A stretch of DNA of 64,000 bases, taken from the NCBI RefSeq assembly GCF_009831215.1, contig NZ_WUTW01000007.1:248001-312000 (forward strand), written 5' to 3'. Within the stretch, counting starts at the first letter, position 1. Every line of letters begins with the position of its first letter. The position numbers were made by a program, and so were the translations under genes. The stretch is from Actinomadura rayongensis. Its GTDB lineage: Bacteria; Actinomycetota; Actinomycetes; Streptosporangiales; Streptosporangiaceae. The notes under the pieces are model-generated. The model saw nothing but the letters and a program-made list of their open reading frames with translations. It did not search any database and was not told where the DNA came from. Below are positions 56,700 through 64,000 of the stretch, piece after piece.

Positions 56700-57794
56700 T
56701 CACAACTGCGGCTGATGCCCTTCCAGGACGGCGAGCATCCGCGCGATCGCGGCCGTCCAGGGGAACTCCTCGGCGCGGGCGCGGGCTGCGGCGCGGCGTT
56801 CGGGACGGCGCAGCAGGTCCTGCACGCCGTCGGCGAACCGCTCCGGGACGGCCGGGACCGCGACGCCCGCGCCCGGCGCCACCAGCTCGCGCGCCGCGCC
56901 CCGGTCGGCCGTCACGACGGGCGTCCCGCAGGCCAGCGCCTCCAGCACCGCGAGGCCGAACGACTCGACCGGGCAGGGGGCCAGCGCGACGTCGGCGGCG
57001 GCGAGCAGCCGGGCCACGTCGGCGCGCTGCGCGACGTGCCCGTGGAACCGGACGGGCAGCTCCTCGCGTGCGGCGTGAGCGCGCAGCGAAGGGGCGAGCG
57101 GCCCGCCGCCGACGACGTCCAGCTCGACCGGCACGCCGCGCCGCCGCAGCTCCGCGACGGCCGCGAGCGCCAGCCCGGGCCGCTTCTCCCGCGACAGCCG
57201 GCCGAGGTGCAGCAGCCGGAACGGCCCGCCGCCGGGCCGCGCGGCGCCCGGCCGGAACGTGTCGAGGTCCACGCCGAGCGGGACGCGGTGCAGTCGGGGC
57301 GCGCCGACGCGGGCGAACTCGTCCTCGGCGAACGCCGACGTCGTCACGACCGCGTCGAAGGACGCCGCCAGCCGCCGGTTCCAGCGGTCGGTGAGCGGCG
57401 CGAGCGGGACCGGGGCGGGCGTGCGGGACGCCAGGATCGCGTCCAGCCGCTCGTGCGAGAACAGCACCGACCGGACGCCGTTGCGCCGCGCCCACCGCGC
57501 GACGACGGTGAGGCTGGCCTTGTCGGACACCTCGACCACGTCCGGGCGGAGCTGCGCCAGCGCCCGCAGCACCGGCCGGGGGTTCAGGACGAGCCGGTAG
57601 CCGGGCGCGACCGACGCGCCGGGCACGGTGACGACGACGCCGTTCTCGTCCTCGCGCCGGGTGTGGGCGCGGCCGGGCACGACGAGCGCGCGGTGGTGCC
57701 CGGCGGCGGCGTACCCGGCGCCGAGCCGGTCGACGGCCGTGCGGAGCCCGCCGGACACCGGGCTGTAGAGGTTGGCGAGCTGGACGACCCTCAT
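56700..57794 (-). CDS. GT4-type glycosyltransferase (GT-B fold)
   Basis: This 364-residue GT-B enzyme has an N-terminal SPVSGGLRTAVDRLG loop, the inter-domain strand HLGRLSREKRPGLAL and the nucleotide-sugar motif PCPVESFGLAVLEALACGTP with the EX7E-type acidic pair. Such family 4 transferases attach mannose or glucose from GDP- or UDP-sugars to lipids or glycans at the inner face of the membrane. It overlaps the deacetylase gene by 4 bp (ATGA) and is the last gene of the operon. Confidence 0.92.
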   Translation of the reverse strand: MRVVQLANLYSPVSGGLRTAVDRLGAGYAAAGHHRALVVPGRAHTRREDENGVVVTVPGASVAPGYRLVLNPRPVLRALAQLRPDVVEVSDKASLTVVARWARRNGVRSVLFSHERLDAILASRTPAPVPLAPLTDRWNRRLAASFDAVVTTSAFAEDEFARVGAPRLHRVPLGVDLDTFRPGAARPGGGPFRLLHLGRLSREKRPGLALAAVAELRRRGVPVELDVVGGGPLAPSLRAHAAREELPVRFHGHVAQRADVARLLAAADVALAPCPVESFGLAVLEALACGTPVVTADRGAARELVAPGAGVAVPAVPERFADGVQDLLRRPERRAAARARAEEFPWTAAIARMLAVLEGHQPQL

Positions 57795-58528
57795 GCCGCC
57801 AGCTCCGCGTACGTCACCGGGCGCCCGCCCGCCGCGACGGCCAGGTCGACGGCGGCGAGCGCGGCCCGGCGCAGCCCGGGACGGCCGAGGTCGGCGGGGT
57901 GCAGCGCGATACGGAACGGTGTTCCGGATGCGGCGAGCACCCGGGCGGCGTCCACCATCAGCCGCGCCCCGAACCGCTCCCCCGCGCCGCCCGGACGGTG
58001 CGAGAGCGCGGGCATCGCCTGGACCGGCCCGCCCGGCAGAGGATGCACGGCGAGCTGGCTCGTCCAGTACGCGAACCCGAGGGACGCGAGCGCCCGCCGC
58101 GTCCCCGGCGACGCCAGCCAGCCGGGGGGCGTGAAGCCGGTGACGGCGATGTCCGCCGCCGCCAGAAGCTCCAACCCCGCGCCGAGCCGCCGCGCGGCCT
58201 CGCGCTCGGTCAGCGACCAGAACTCGCCCGCGCCCCGCGCCAGCACCCGGTTCACCCCCCGCCGCCAGGGCGGCCCGCCGGGCACGCCCGCATGCCGGTA
58301 GCCGTGCAGGGACAGCTCGTGGCCGCGTCCGGCGGCCCGGTGCAGGAGCCGGACGAGTTCCGGGTCGTCCGGCAGCGCCGGACCGCCGCCGAACGGCCCG
58401 GGGATCAGCAGCAGCGTGGCGGGGACGCCGCGTTCGTCCAGGTCGGCGAGCCATCGGGCGCTCGGCCCGGCGGTGCTCGGCGCCACGTCGTGAACCGAGA
58501 CGACGAACGGGAAGGCGGAACGTTTCAC
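57791..58528 (-). CDS. DUF2334 polysaccharide-deacetylase-like protein
   Basis: This 245-residue (beta/alpha) barrel protein of the carbohydrate esterase 4-like DUF2334 family has the metal-type motif FVVSVHDVAPS near the N-terminus, the HELSLHGYRH metal histidine pair and FTPPGWLAS. It probably deacetylates a sugar, acting in step with the two flanking glycosyltransferases. A GTG start at 58528 overlaps the stop of the upstream glycosyltransferase gene (GTGA). There is no clear signal peptide, so the site of action is probably cytoplasmic. Confidence 0.88.
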   Translation of the reverse strand: MKRSAFPFVVSVHDVAPSTAGPSARWLADLDERGVPATLLLIPGPFGGGPALPDDPELVRLLHRAAGRGHELSLHGYRHAGVPGGPPWRRGVNRVLARGAGEFWSLTEREAARRLGAGLELLAAADIAVTGFTPPGWLASPGTRRALASLGFAYWTSQLAVHPLPGGPVQAMPALSHRPGGAGERFGARLMVDAARVLAASGTPFRIALHPADLGRPGLRRAALAAVDLAVAAGGRPVTYAELAA

Positions 58529-59655
58529 GCGGCCGTCTTCGCCCGCCGTCCGGGCGCCGCGCCGTGGACGACCTCCCGGTAGTGGCCGACCAGCTCCGCG
58601 CAGACGGTGTCCCACCCGCGCCCGTGGACGGATTCCAGAGCCCGCAGCCCCATGCTCCGCCGCAGCGCGGCGTCGGCGGCGAGCGTCACCACGGCCGCGC
58701 GCAGCCCCTCGGCGTCGTCGGGCGCGTACAGCAGCCCGTTCACGCCCGGCCGGACGAGGTCCAGCGGCCCGCCCGCCGCCGCCGCGACGACGGGGACGCC
58801 GCAGGCCAGCGCCTCCTGGACGGTCTGGCAGAACGTGTCGTCGGCGCCGGTGTGGACGAACACGTCCAGCGACGCCATCAGCTCCGACAGCTCGGTCCCG
58901 GTGCGGAACCCGGTGAACACGGCGTCCGGCAGGCGGCGGCGCAGCGACCGCTCCTCGGGGCCGTCGCCGACCACGACGAGCCGGACGCCGGGCAAATCCG
59001 CCAGATGGGCCAGCAGCGCGGGTCGCTTCTCGGCGGCGAGCCGTCCGACGTAGCCGACCAGGACCTCGCCGCGCGGGGCGAGCCGCGCGCGCAGCGCCGC
59101 CGACCGGTGCCGGGGGTGGAACCGGCGGCGGTCCACGCCGCGTCCCCACAGGTGGACGCGCGGGAACCCGCGCCGCTCCAGCTCGGCCGCGACGGGCGTG
59201 GACGGCGCCAGCGTGCGCGCGGCGCCGGTGTGCAGGCGGCGCAGCCACCACCAGATCAGCGGGTCGGTGGCGCGCAGCCCGTACCGCCGGGCGAACCCGG
59301 CGATGTCGGTCTGGAACACCGCGACGGCCGGGACGTCCAGCCGCCGCGCCGCCGCCAGCCCGGACGTCCCGAGCACGAGCGGCGAGGCCAGGTGGACGAC
59401 GTCCGGCCGGAAGTCCCGCAGCACCGAGGTGACGCGGCGGGCCGGGACGCCGACGACGAACGAGGAGTAGAAGGGGAGCGCGACGCCGGGCACGAGTGCG
59501 ACGGGCGCCCCGGCGTACCCGTCCGGGCCGGGCCGGGGCGCGACGACGAGCGCCTCGTGCCCGCCGGCGGCGAGCTGTTCGAGGATGCGGCAGACCGAGT
59601 TCGTGACCCCGTTGACGCGGGGCAGGAACGACTCCGTCACGATGGCGACCTTCAT
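58525..59655 (-). CDS. GT4 glycosyltransferase, GDP-mannose-dependent mannosyltransferase type
   Basis: This is a 376-residue GT-B glycosyltransferase. It begins MKVAIVTESFLPRVNGVTNS, the typical start of the MgtA/PimB-like mannosyltransferases; YVGRLAAEKRPALLAHLA lies at the domain hinge and HTGADDTFCQTVQEALACGV is the donor-site acidic motif. These enzymes add mannose to glycolipids such as glucuronosyl-diacylglycerol or PI-mannosides; the acceptor here is inferred only. The ATG at 59655 is used, although upstream in-frame starts exist without a clear ribosome-binding site. Confidence 0.9.
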   Translation of the reverse strand: MKVAIVTESFLPRVNGVTNSVCRILEQLAAGGHEALVVAPRPGPDGYAGAPVALVPGVALPFYSSFVVGVPARRVTSVLRDFRPDVVHLASPLVLGTSGLAAARRLDVPAVAVFQTDIAGFARRYGLRATDPLIWWWLRRLHTGAARTLAPSTPVAAELERRGFPRVHLWGRGVDRRRFHPRHRSAALRARLAPRGEVLVGYVGRLAAEKRPALLAHLADLPGVRLVVVGDGPEERSLRRRLPDAVFTGFRTGTELSELMASLDVFVHTGADDTFCQTVQEALACGVPVVAAAAGGPLDLVRPGVNGLLYAPDDAEGLRAAVVTLAADAALRRSMGLRALESVHGRGWDTVCAELVGHYREVVHGAAPGRRAKTAA

Positions 59656-59781
59656 GGCGGGCTGCATGGCGGACTTCACGGCGCCGAGCGTGTCCGGCGC
59701 GCACCACCGCACAGCCGCGTCCGACATTCCGAAAAACGAACAGCACGCGAACTTCCGCGTCCGTATCGAACGTCCCGGCCG

Positions 59782-62700
59782 TCAGGACGCGGCGGTCCAC
59801 AGGCGCGCGTAGGCGCCGTCCGCCGCGAGCAGGGCGTCGTGCGTGCCGGACTCGACGATCCGGCCGCCGTCCATGACGACGATCGTGTCGGCGTGCCGGG
59901 CGGTCTGGAGGCGGTGGGCGATGAGCAGCGTCGTCCGGCCCGTCGCGAGGCGGTCCATCGCGGCGGTGACGCGGGCCTCGGTGGCGAGGTCGAGGTCGGC
60001 GGTGGCCTCGTCCAGCAGCAGGATCGCCGGGGCGACCAGCTCGGCGCGGGCCAGGCAGACGAGCTGGCGCTGCCCCGCCGACAACGACCGTCCGCGTTCG
60101 GTGACCTCGGTGTCGTAGCCGTCGGGCATGGTCGCGATGGCCGCGTGCGCGCCGACGGCCCGCGCCGCCGCCCGGACGCGCTCGTCGGAGGCGTCCGGGT
60201 CCCCGTAGGCGATGTTGTCGCGGACGGTCCCGGCGAACAGGAACGGCTCCTGCGGGACGTACCCGAGGCGGCGCCGGTAGGCGGCCGGGTCGAGCGTGCG
60301 CAGGTCGCAGCCGTCCACGAGCACCGCGCCGGACACCGGGTCGGCGAACCGGGCGGCCAGCCGGACGAGCGTGGACTTGCCCGCGCCCGTCTCCCCGACG
60401 ATCGCCACGCGCTCGCCCGGCGCGATCCGCAGGCTGACGCCGGTGACCACGTCGGTGTCCGTGCCGGGGTAGGCGTACCGGACGTCCCGGAACTCGATCG
60501 CCCCCGCGAGATCCGGCAGCGGCGCCGGGCGCGCGGGCGCGGGGACGGTCAGCGGCGCGGCCATCAGCCCGCCGATCCGGCCCATCGACACGCGCGCCTG
60601 CTGCCAGTCGTCGAAGACGTCCGCGAACTGCTGGATCGGGCTGAAGAACAGGTCGAGGTACAGCAGGAACGCGATCAGCTCCCCGGCCGTCAGCGCGCCC
60701 CCGCCCGCCAGGCCCGCGCCGAGCCCGAGCACGACGACGGCGGCCACGTCGCCGAGGAACTGGACGAACGGGAAGTACAGCGAGATGAGGTGCTGCGACC
60801 GCAGCCGCGCGTCGGCGTAGGAGCGGGTCGCGGCGGCGAACTCGCGCTGGCGCCGCTCCTCCTGCGCGAACGCCTGCGTCTCCCGCACGCCCGACAGCGA
60901 CTCCTGGAGCACGGCGTTCACCGTCGCGATCCGGTCCCGCGCCTCCCGGTACGGCCCGGCCGACAGCCGCCGGAACACGACGGTCGCCGCGATCAGCGGA
61001 AGCAGCACGAGCGCGGTCGCGCCCGCCAGCGGCGCGTTCATCGTGAACATCGCGACGGCGACGCCCGCGAACGTGAACGTCCCGGCGACGGCGGTCAGCA
61101 GCCCGTCCGACAGCAGCGCGGAGAACGCGCTGACGTCGGTGGTCATCCGGGTCATGATCCGGCCGGCCATCTCGCGCTCGTAGTAGTCGAGCCCGAGCCG
61201 CTGGAGCTGGGCGAAGACGCGGAGCCGCAGCGCGTACATCAGCCGCTCGCCGGTGCGTCCGGTGACCAGCAGGACGGCGCGCGAGGCGGCCATGCCGAGC
61301 ACCGTGACCAGGCAGAACACGCCCGCGACGGCGAGGACGGCCGCGGTGTCGCCGTGCAGGACGCCCCGGTCCACGCCGTCGCGCGACAGGTACGGCCCGG
61401 CGATCCCGGCCGCCGCGTCGCCCAGCACGAGCGCGAGCCCGGCGGCCAGCGCGCCCCGGTACGGGCGCAGGAACCGCCGCAGCGTGAAGCCGGACTCCGG
61501 ACGGGTCTCGGCCGCGACGTCCACGCCCGGCGCGTCCGTCGCGGGCGGCAGGGCGGCGACGCGGCGCAGCAGGTCGGCGTCCTCGGGAAGCAGTTCTTTC
61601 CGCGCGGGCGCCGCGCGGCGGACGGGTTCGGGATCGTCCGCGCCGTCGTCCAGCTCCTCCCGCTCGCCCGCCAGCAGCACGCGGTACCGGGCGCAGCGGG
61701 CCATCAGCTCCTCGTGCGTGCCGGAGTCGATGACGCGCCCCGCCTCGACGACGGCGATCCGGTCGGCGAGGCGGAGCGTGGAGCGGCGGTGCGCGATGAT
61801 CAGCGTGGTCCGGTCGGCAAGGACGCGCCGCAGCGTCGCGTGGATGCTCTCCTCGACCCGCGCGTCCACCGCGCTCGTCGCGCCGTCCAGGACGAGCACC
61901 GGCGGATCGGCCAGCAGCGCGCGGGCGAGGGCGAGCCGCTGCCGCTGCCCGCCCGACAGCGTGATGCCGCGCTCGCCGACGACGGTGGCGTACCCGTCGG
62001 GCAGCGCGGCGATGAACGCGGCGGCCTCGGCGGCGCGCGCGGCGGCGGCCACCTCGGCGTCGGTGGCGTCGGGACGGCCGTGCGCGATGTTGTCGCGGAC
62101 GCTGCGGGAGTACAGGAACGCGTCCTCGAACACCATGCCGATCTGGGAGCGCAGCGAGCCGAGCGTCACCGACCGCACGTCGCGGCCGTCCACCCGCACG
62201 CTCCCCCGCTGCGGGTCGTAGAACCGGGCGAGCAGCAGCGCGGCCGTGGACTTGCCGGACGCGGACGCGCCGACGAGCGCGACCGTCTCGCCGGGCGCCA
62301 GGTGCAGGTCGAAGCCGACCAGGACGGGTTCGGAGCGGCGGAACCCGAACGTCACGGCGTCGAAGTCGATGCGGCCCTCGACCTTCGGCAGCTCGGTCGC
62401 GTCCGGCGCGTCGGCGACCGCCGGGACCGAGTCCAGCAGCTCGAACACCCGCGCCGCGCCCGCGCGGGCCTGCTGGACGCGGCCGAACAGCCCCGCGAGG
62501 CTCTGCGCCGGGCCGGTGAGCATGACGAGGTAGGACGCGAACGCCAGGAACGTCCCGACCGTGATCTGGTGCCGGATCGCCAGCCAGCCGCCGAACGCCA
62601 GCACCGCCACCTGCCCGAACGCCGGGACGGCCGACAGCGCGGGCTGGAACCGCGCCATGATCCGGATCGTGCGCATGCTGGACGCGAACAGCGCCGCCGC

Positions 62701-63375
62701 CGCGCCCTCCAGCCGCCGCAGCTCGCGGTCCTCGGCGCCGAACGCCTTGACGACGCGGACGCCGGTGACGGCCTGGTCCACGATCTCGGCGACGTCCGCC
62801 GTCCGGGCCTGCTGGTCGAACGTCGCGGGGACGAGCGTGCGCCGCATCCGCCACGACAGGACCGCGAGCGCGGGCACGACGGTCAGCGACACGAGCGCGA
62901 GCGGCGGCGACAGCACGACCATCACGGCGAGGGCCCCGGCCATCAGCAGCACGCTCGCGGCGATCGACGGGATCGCGCGGGTGACGGCCGAGATGAGCTG
63001 CACGTCCGCGCTGGCGCGGCTGGCGAGCTGGCCGGTGGACAGCGTGCCGTGCGCGGCGAGGTCGAGCCGCTGGACCTGCGCGTGGATCGCCTCCCGCAGC
63101 GCGATGACGACCTCGACGTTCACCTTCGCGGCCCGGTAGCGGCGCACCTTCGTCAGCGCGAAGCCCGCGACGGCCAGCGCGAACAGCACGCCGAGCCACG
63201 GGACCAGCGGGACGCTGCGGGCGAGGATCGCGTCGTCCACGATCCGCCGCTCGACCACCGGGACCGCCACGCCGACCCCCGCGACCCCGATGGCGGTGAC
63301 GGCGGTGAGGACGAGACTGGCGCGCTGCGCCCGCGCGTAGGGCAGAAGGCGGCGGAGACCCGGGGCGTCGCTCAT
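59782..63375 (-). CDS. Tandem (full-length) ABC exporter with one degenerate ATPase site
   Basis: This 1197-residue protein has two fused type IV ABC exporter halves (TMD1-NBD1-TMD2-NBD2). NBD1 has Walker A GASASGKST, signature LSGGQRQRL and Walker B LVLDGATSAVD, where the catalytic Glu is Gly, with VFEDAF replacing the usual Q-loop. NBD2 has GETGAGKST, LSAGQRQLV, the normal LLLDEATADLD and Q-loop VPQEPF. Such asymmetric pairs are typical of heterodimeric exporters, here in one chain. TMDs cover about residues 15-310 and 625-930. Drug, lipid or peptide export is likely. It is upstream of the glycosyltransferase operon on the same strand. Confidence 0.93.
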   Translation of the reverse strand: MSDAPGLRRLLPYARAQRASLVLTAVTAIGVAGVGVAVPVVERRIVDDAILARSVPLVPWLGVLFALAVAGFALTKVRRYRAAKVNVEVVIALREAIHAQVQRLDLAAHGTLSTGQLASRASADVQLISAVTRAIPSIAASVLLMAGALAVMVVLSPPLALVSLTVVPALAVLSWRMRRTLVPATFDQQARTADVAEIVDQAVTGVRVVKAFGAEDRELRRLEGAAAALFASSMRTIRIMARFQPALSAVPAFGQVAVLAFGGWLAIRHQITVGTFLAFASYLVMLTGPAQSLAGLFGRVQQARAGAARVFELLDSVPAVADAPDATELPKVEGRIDFDAVTFGFRRSEPVLVGFDLHLAPGETVALVGASASGKSTAALLLARFYDPQRGSVRVDGRDVRSVTLGSLRSQIGMVFEDAFLYSRSVRDNIAHGRPDATDAEVAAAARAAEAAAFIAALPDGYATVVGERGITLSGGQRQRLALARALLADPPVLVLDGATSAVDARVEESIHATLRRVLADRTTLIIAHRRSTLRLADRIAVVEAGRVIDSGTHEELMARCARYRVLLAGEREELDDGADDPEPVRRAAPARKELLPEDADLLRRVAALPPATDAPGVDVAAETRPESGFTLRRFLRPYRGALAAGLALVLGDAAAGIAGPYLSRDGVDRGVLHGDTAAVLAVAGVFCLVTVLGMAASRAVLLVTGRTGERLMYALRLRVFAQLQRLGLDYYEREMAGRIMTRMTTDVSAFSALLSDGLLTAVAGTFTFAGVAVAMFTMNAPLAGATALVLLPLIAATVVFRRLSAGPYREARDRIATVNAVLQESLSGVRETQAFAQEERRQREFAAATRSYADARLRSQHLISLYFPFVQFLGDVAAVVVLGLGAGLAGGGALTAGELIAFLLYLDLFFSPIQQFADVFDDWQQARVSMGRIGGLMAAPLTVPAPARPAPLPDLAGAIEFRDVRYAYPGTDTDVVTGVSLRIAPGERVAIVGETGAGKSTLVRLAARFADPVSGAVLVDGCDLRTLDPAAYRRRLGYVPQEPFLFAGTVRDNIAYGDPDASDERVRAAARAVGAHAAIATMPDGYDTEVTERGRSLSAGQRQLVCLARAELVAPAILLLDEATADLDLATEARVTAAMDRLATGRTTLLIAHRLQTARHADTIVVMDGGRIVESGTHDALLAADGAYARLWTAAS

Positions 63376-63391
63376 CGCATCCCCAGACTTA

Positions 63392-64000
63392 TCACCCGGT
63401 TCCCGGCGGGCGCACCCGGTAGTGGTAGCGGGCCGCGACGGTGAACCCCGCCGCCGCGTACAGCGCCCGCGCCGCCGCGTTCCGCTCGGTGACGCAGAGG
63501 TAGGCGCGGCGCGCGCCCCGCGCCCGGCCGTCGGCGAGCAGCGCCCGCAGGACGGTCCGGGCCAGGCCGCGCCGCCGCGCCTCGGGCCGGACGGCCATGC
63601 AGTACACGCCGAGCCAGTCGCCCTGCGGGACGGCCCGGCCGACCGCCGCGCCGTCCCCGGCCGCCGCGTACCGGGCCGGGGTGCCGGTGAGGATGCGGCG
63701 CGCGACGGGCTCGCCGTCGTCGTAGCGTCCGTCGACCGACCACCAGGCGTCCATCCACTCCTGGGACGGCGCGTCGGCGATCTCCGCGTCCGGGGGCGGG
63801 ACTTCGGCGTCCAGGTCGGCGGTCAGGACGAGCGTCGGGTCGACCTTGACGTAGCCGCGCCGCTCCAGCAGCGCGTCCAGGGCGGCGGGACGGGCGCCGG
63901 GGCCGATGTGGAAGGTCGGGCGCTCGTCGCGGCGCAGGTAGTACTCCTCGGCGGCGCGGATCGCGGCGTCGGCGTCGGCGGGGTGGGCGGCGGGCCAGAC
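63392..64000 (-). CDS. GNAT family N-acetyltransferase, N-terminus beyond the window
   Basis: This GNAT protein starts outside the window; about 202 residues are present, down to the stop at 63392. The acetyl-CoA-binding motif is YCMAVRPEARRRGLARTVLR and the C-terminal motif is NAAARALYAAAGFTVAARYHY. The upstream half (EEYYLRRDERPTFHI, then LERRGYVKVDPTLVL) also has GNAT-like strand/helix content, so a double or long GNAT fold is possible. It lies 16 bp from the ABC exporter gene on the same strand, so the two may be cotranscribed. Confidence 0.85.
   Translation of the reverse strand, partial: VWPAAHPADADAAIRAAEEYYLRRDERPTFHIGPGARPAALDALLERRGYVKVDPTLVLTADLDAEVPPPDAEIADAPSQEWMDAWWSVDGRYDDGEPVARRILTGTPARYAAAGDGAAVGRAVPQGDWLGVYCMAVRPEARRRGLARTVLRALLADGRARGARRAYLCVTERNAAARALYAAAGFTVAARYHYRVRPPGTG

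Noticed and set aside
58564..63444. A 1626-codon open frame on the plus strand
   Set aside because: It is a shadow of the tandem ABC exporter and glycosyltransferase, with low-complexity Arg/Asp/Gly composition and no domain. The opposite strand has clear protein motifs.
1..64000. CRISPR array, rRNA or intact insertion sequence
   Set aside because: No spaced direct repeats of array type, no rRNA-like stretch and no complete transposase with inverted repeats were seen.

Overview
The window is very GC-rich, with strong G/C bias at third codon positions, GTG and TTG starts, and long spurious ORFs on the strands opposite real genes. With the thrS - HIT (Ap4A phosphorylase-like) - pgsA order at the left edge (the phosphatidylinositol-mannoside neighbourhood of actinomycetes), Asp23/Gls24, DUF4253 and many TetR regulators, this indicates a filamentous actinobacterium, probably Streptosporangiales (Actinomadura-like). 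The genus is an inference. No rRNA, tRNA, CRISPR array or intact insertion sequence was seen.

Layout. 1-6.3 kb: housekeeping genes on the minus strand (pgsA start, DCC thiol protein, HIT protein, thrS, MFS sugar porter), with an Asp23/Gls24 gene on the plus strand. A threonine-rich 21-codon leader ORF and a 14-bp hairpin precede thrS. 6.3-15 kb: orphan response regulator, quinone reductase, SDR, two acyl-CoA dehydrogenases each with its own TetR regulator and palindromic operator, a secreted CocE/NonD hydrolase and a DUF4253 protein. 15.1-18.7 kb: operon of ABC ATPase, permease, histidine kinase and response regulator. 18.7-20 kb: gene remnants (alcohol dehydrogenase, VOC protein). 20.0-21.3 kb: a regulator made of two complete TetR units fused in tandem.

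21.4-46.7 kb: the main accessory region, an uptake and catabolism island. It has an oligopeptide/opine-type ABC importer (lipoprotein, DppB, and a DppC-DppD-DppF triple fusion); two FAD hydroxylases; an HsaA-like flavin monooxygenase with a separate flavin reductase; two adjacent extradiol-type dioxygenases; an amidohydrolase of the deaminase type; two fumarylacetoacetate-hydrolase-family proteins; an ACMSD-type amidohydrolase; a BKACE beta-keto acid cleavage enzyme; a two-subunit 3-oxoacid CoA-transferase; a 3-hydroxyisobutyrate-dehydrogenase-like reductase; and three small NTF2/ABM-fold proteins. The logic is import, hydroxylation, meta ring cleavage, hydrolysis/decarboxylation, CoA activation and thiolytic cleavage of an aromatic or heteroaromatic compound. 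The substrate cannot be read from sequence. Four of the five promoters share TTATCGATAA-like boxes repeated at exactly 19 bp, suggesting one regulon, probably under the GntR protein encoded inside it; the fifth lies next to an IclR gene and has a different inverted repeat.

47.4-50.8 kb: a GNAT acetyltransferase followed by a STAND/NB-ARC-like NTPase whose ATPase core carries an unusual short beta-prone insert. 50.9-56.6 kb: FAD-binding dehydrogenase, TetR, methyltransferase, cation diffusion facilitator, LysR and SDR. 56.7-59.7 kb: an overlapping three-gene glycosyltransferase / DUF2334 deacetylase / glycosyltransferase operon, downstream of a 1197-residue tandem ABC exporter with one degenerate ATPase site. 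A GNAT gene runs off the right end.
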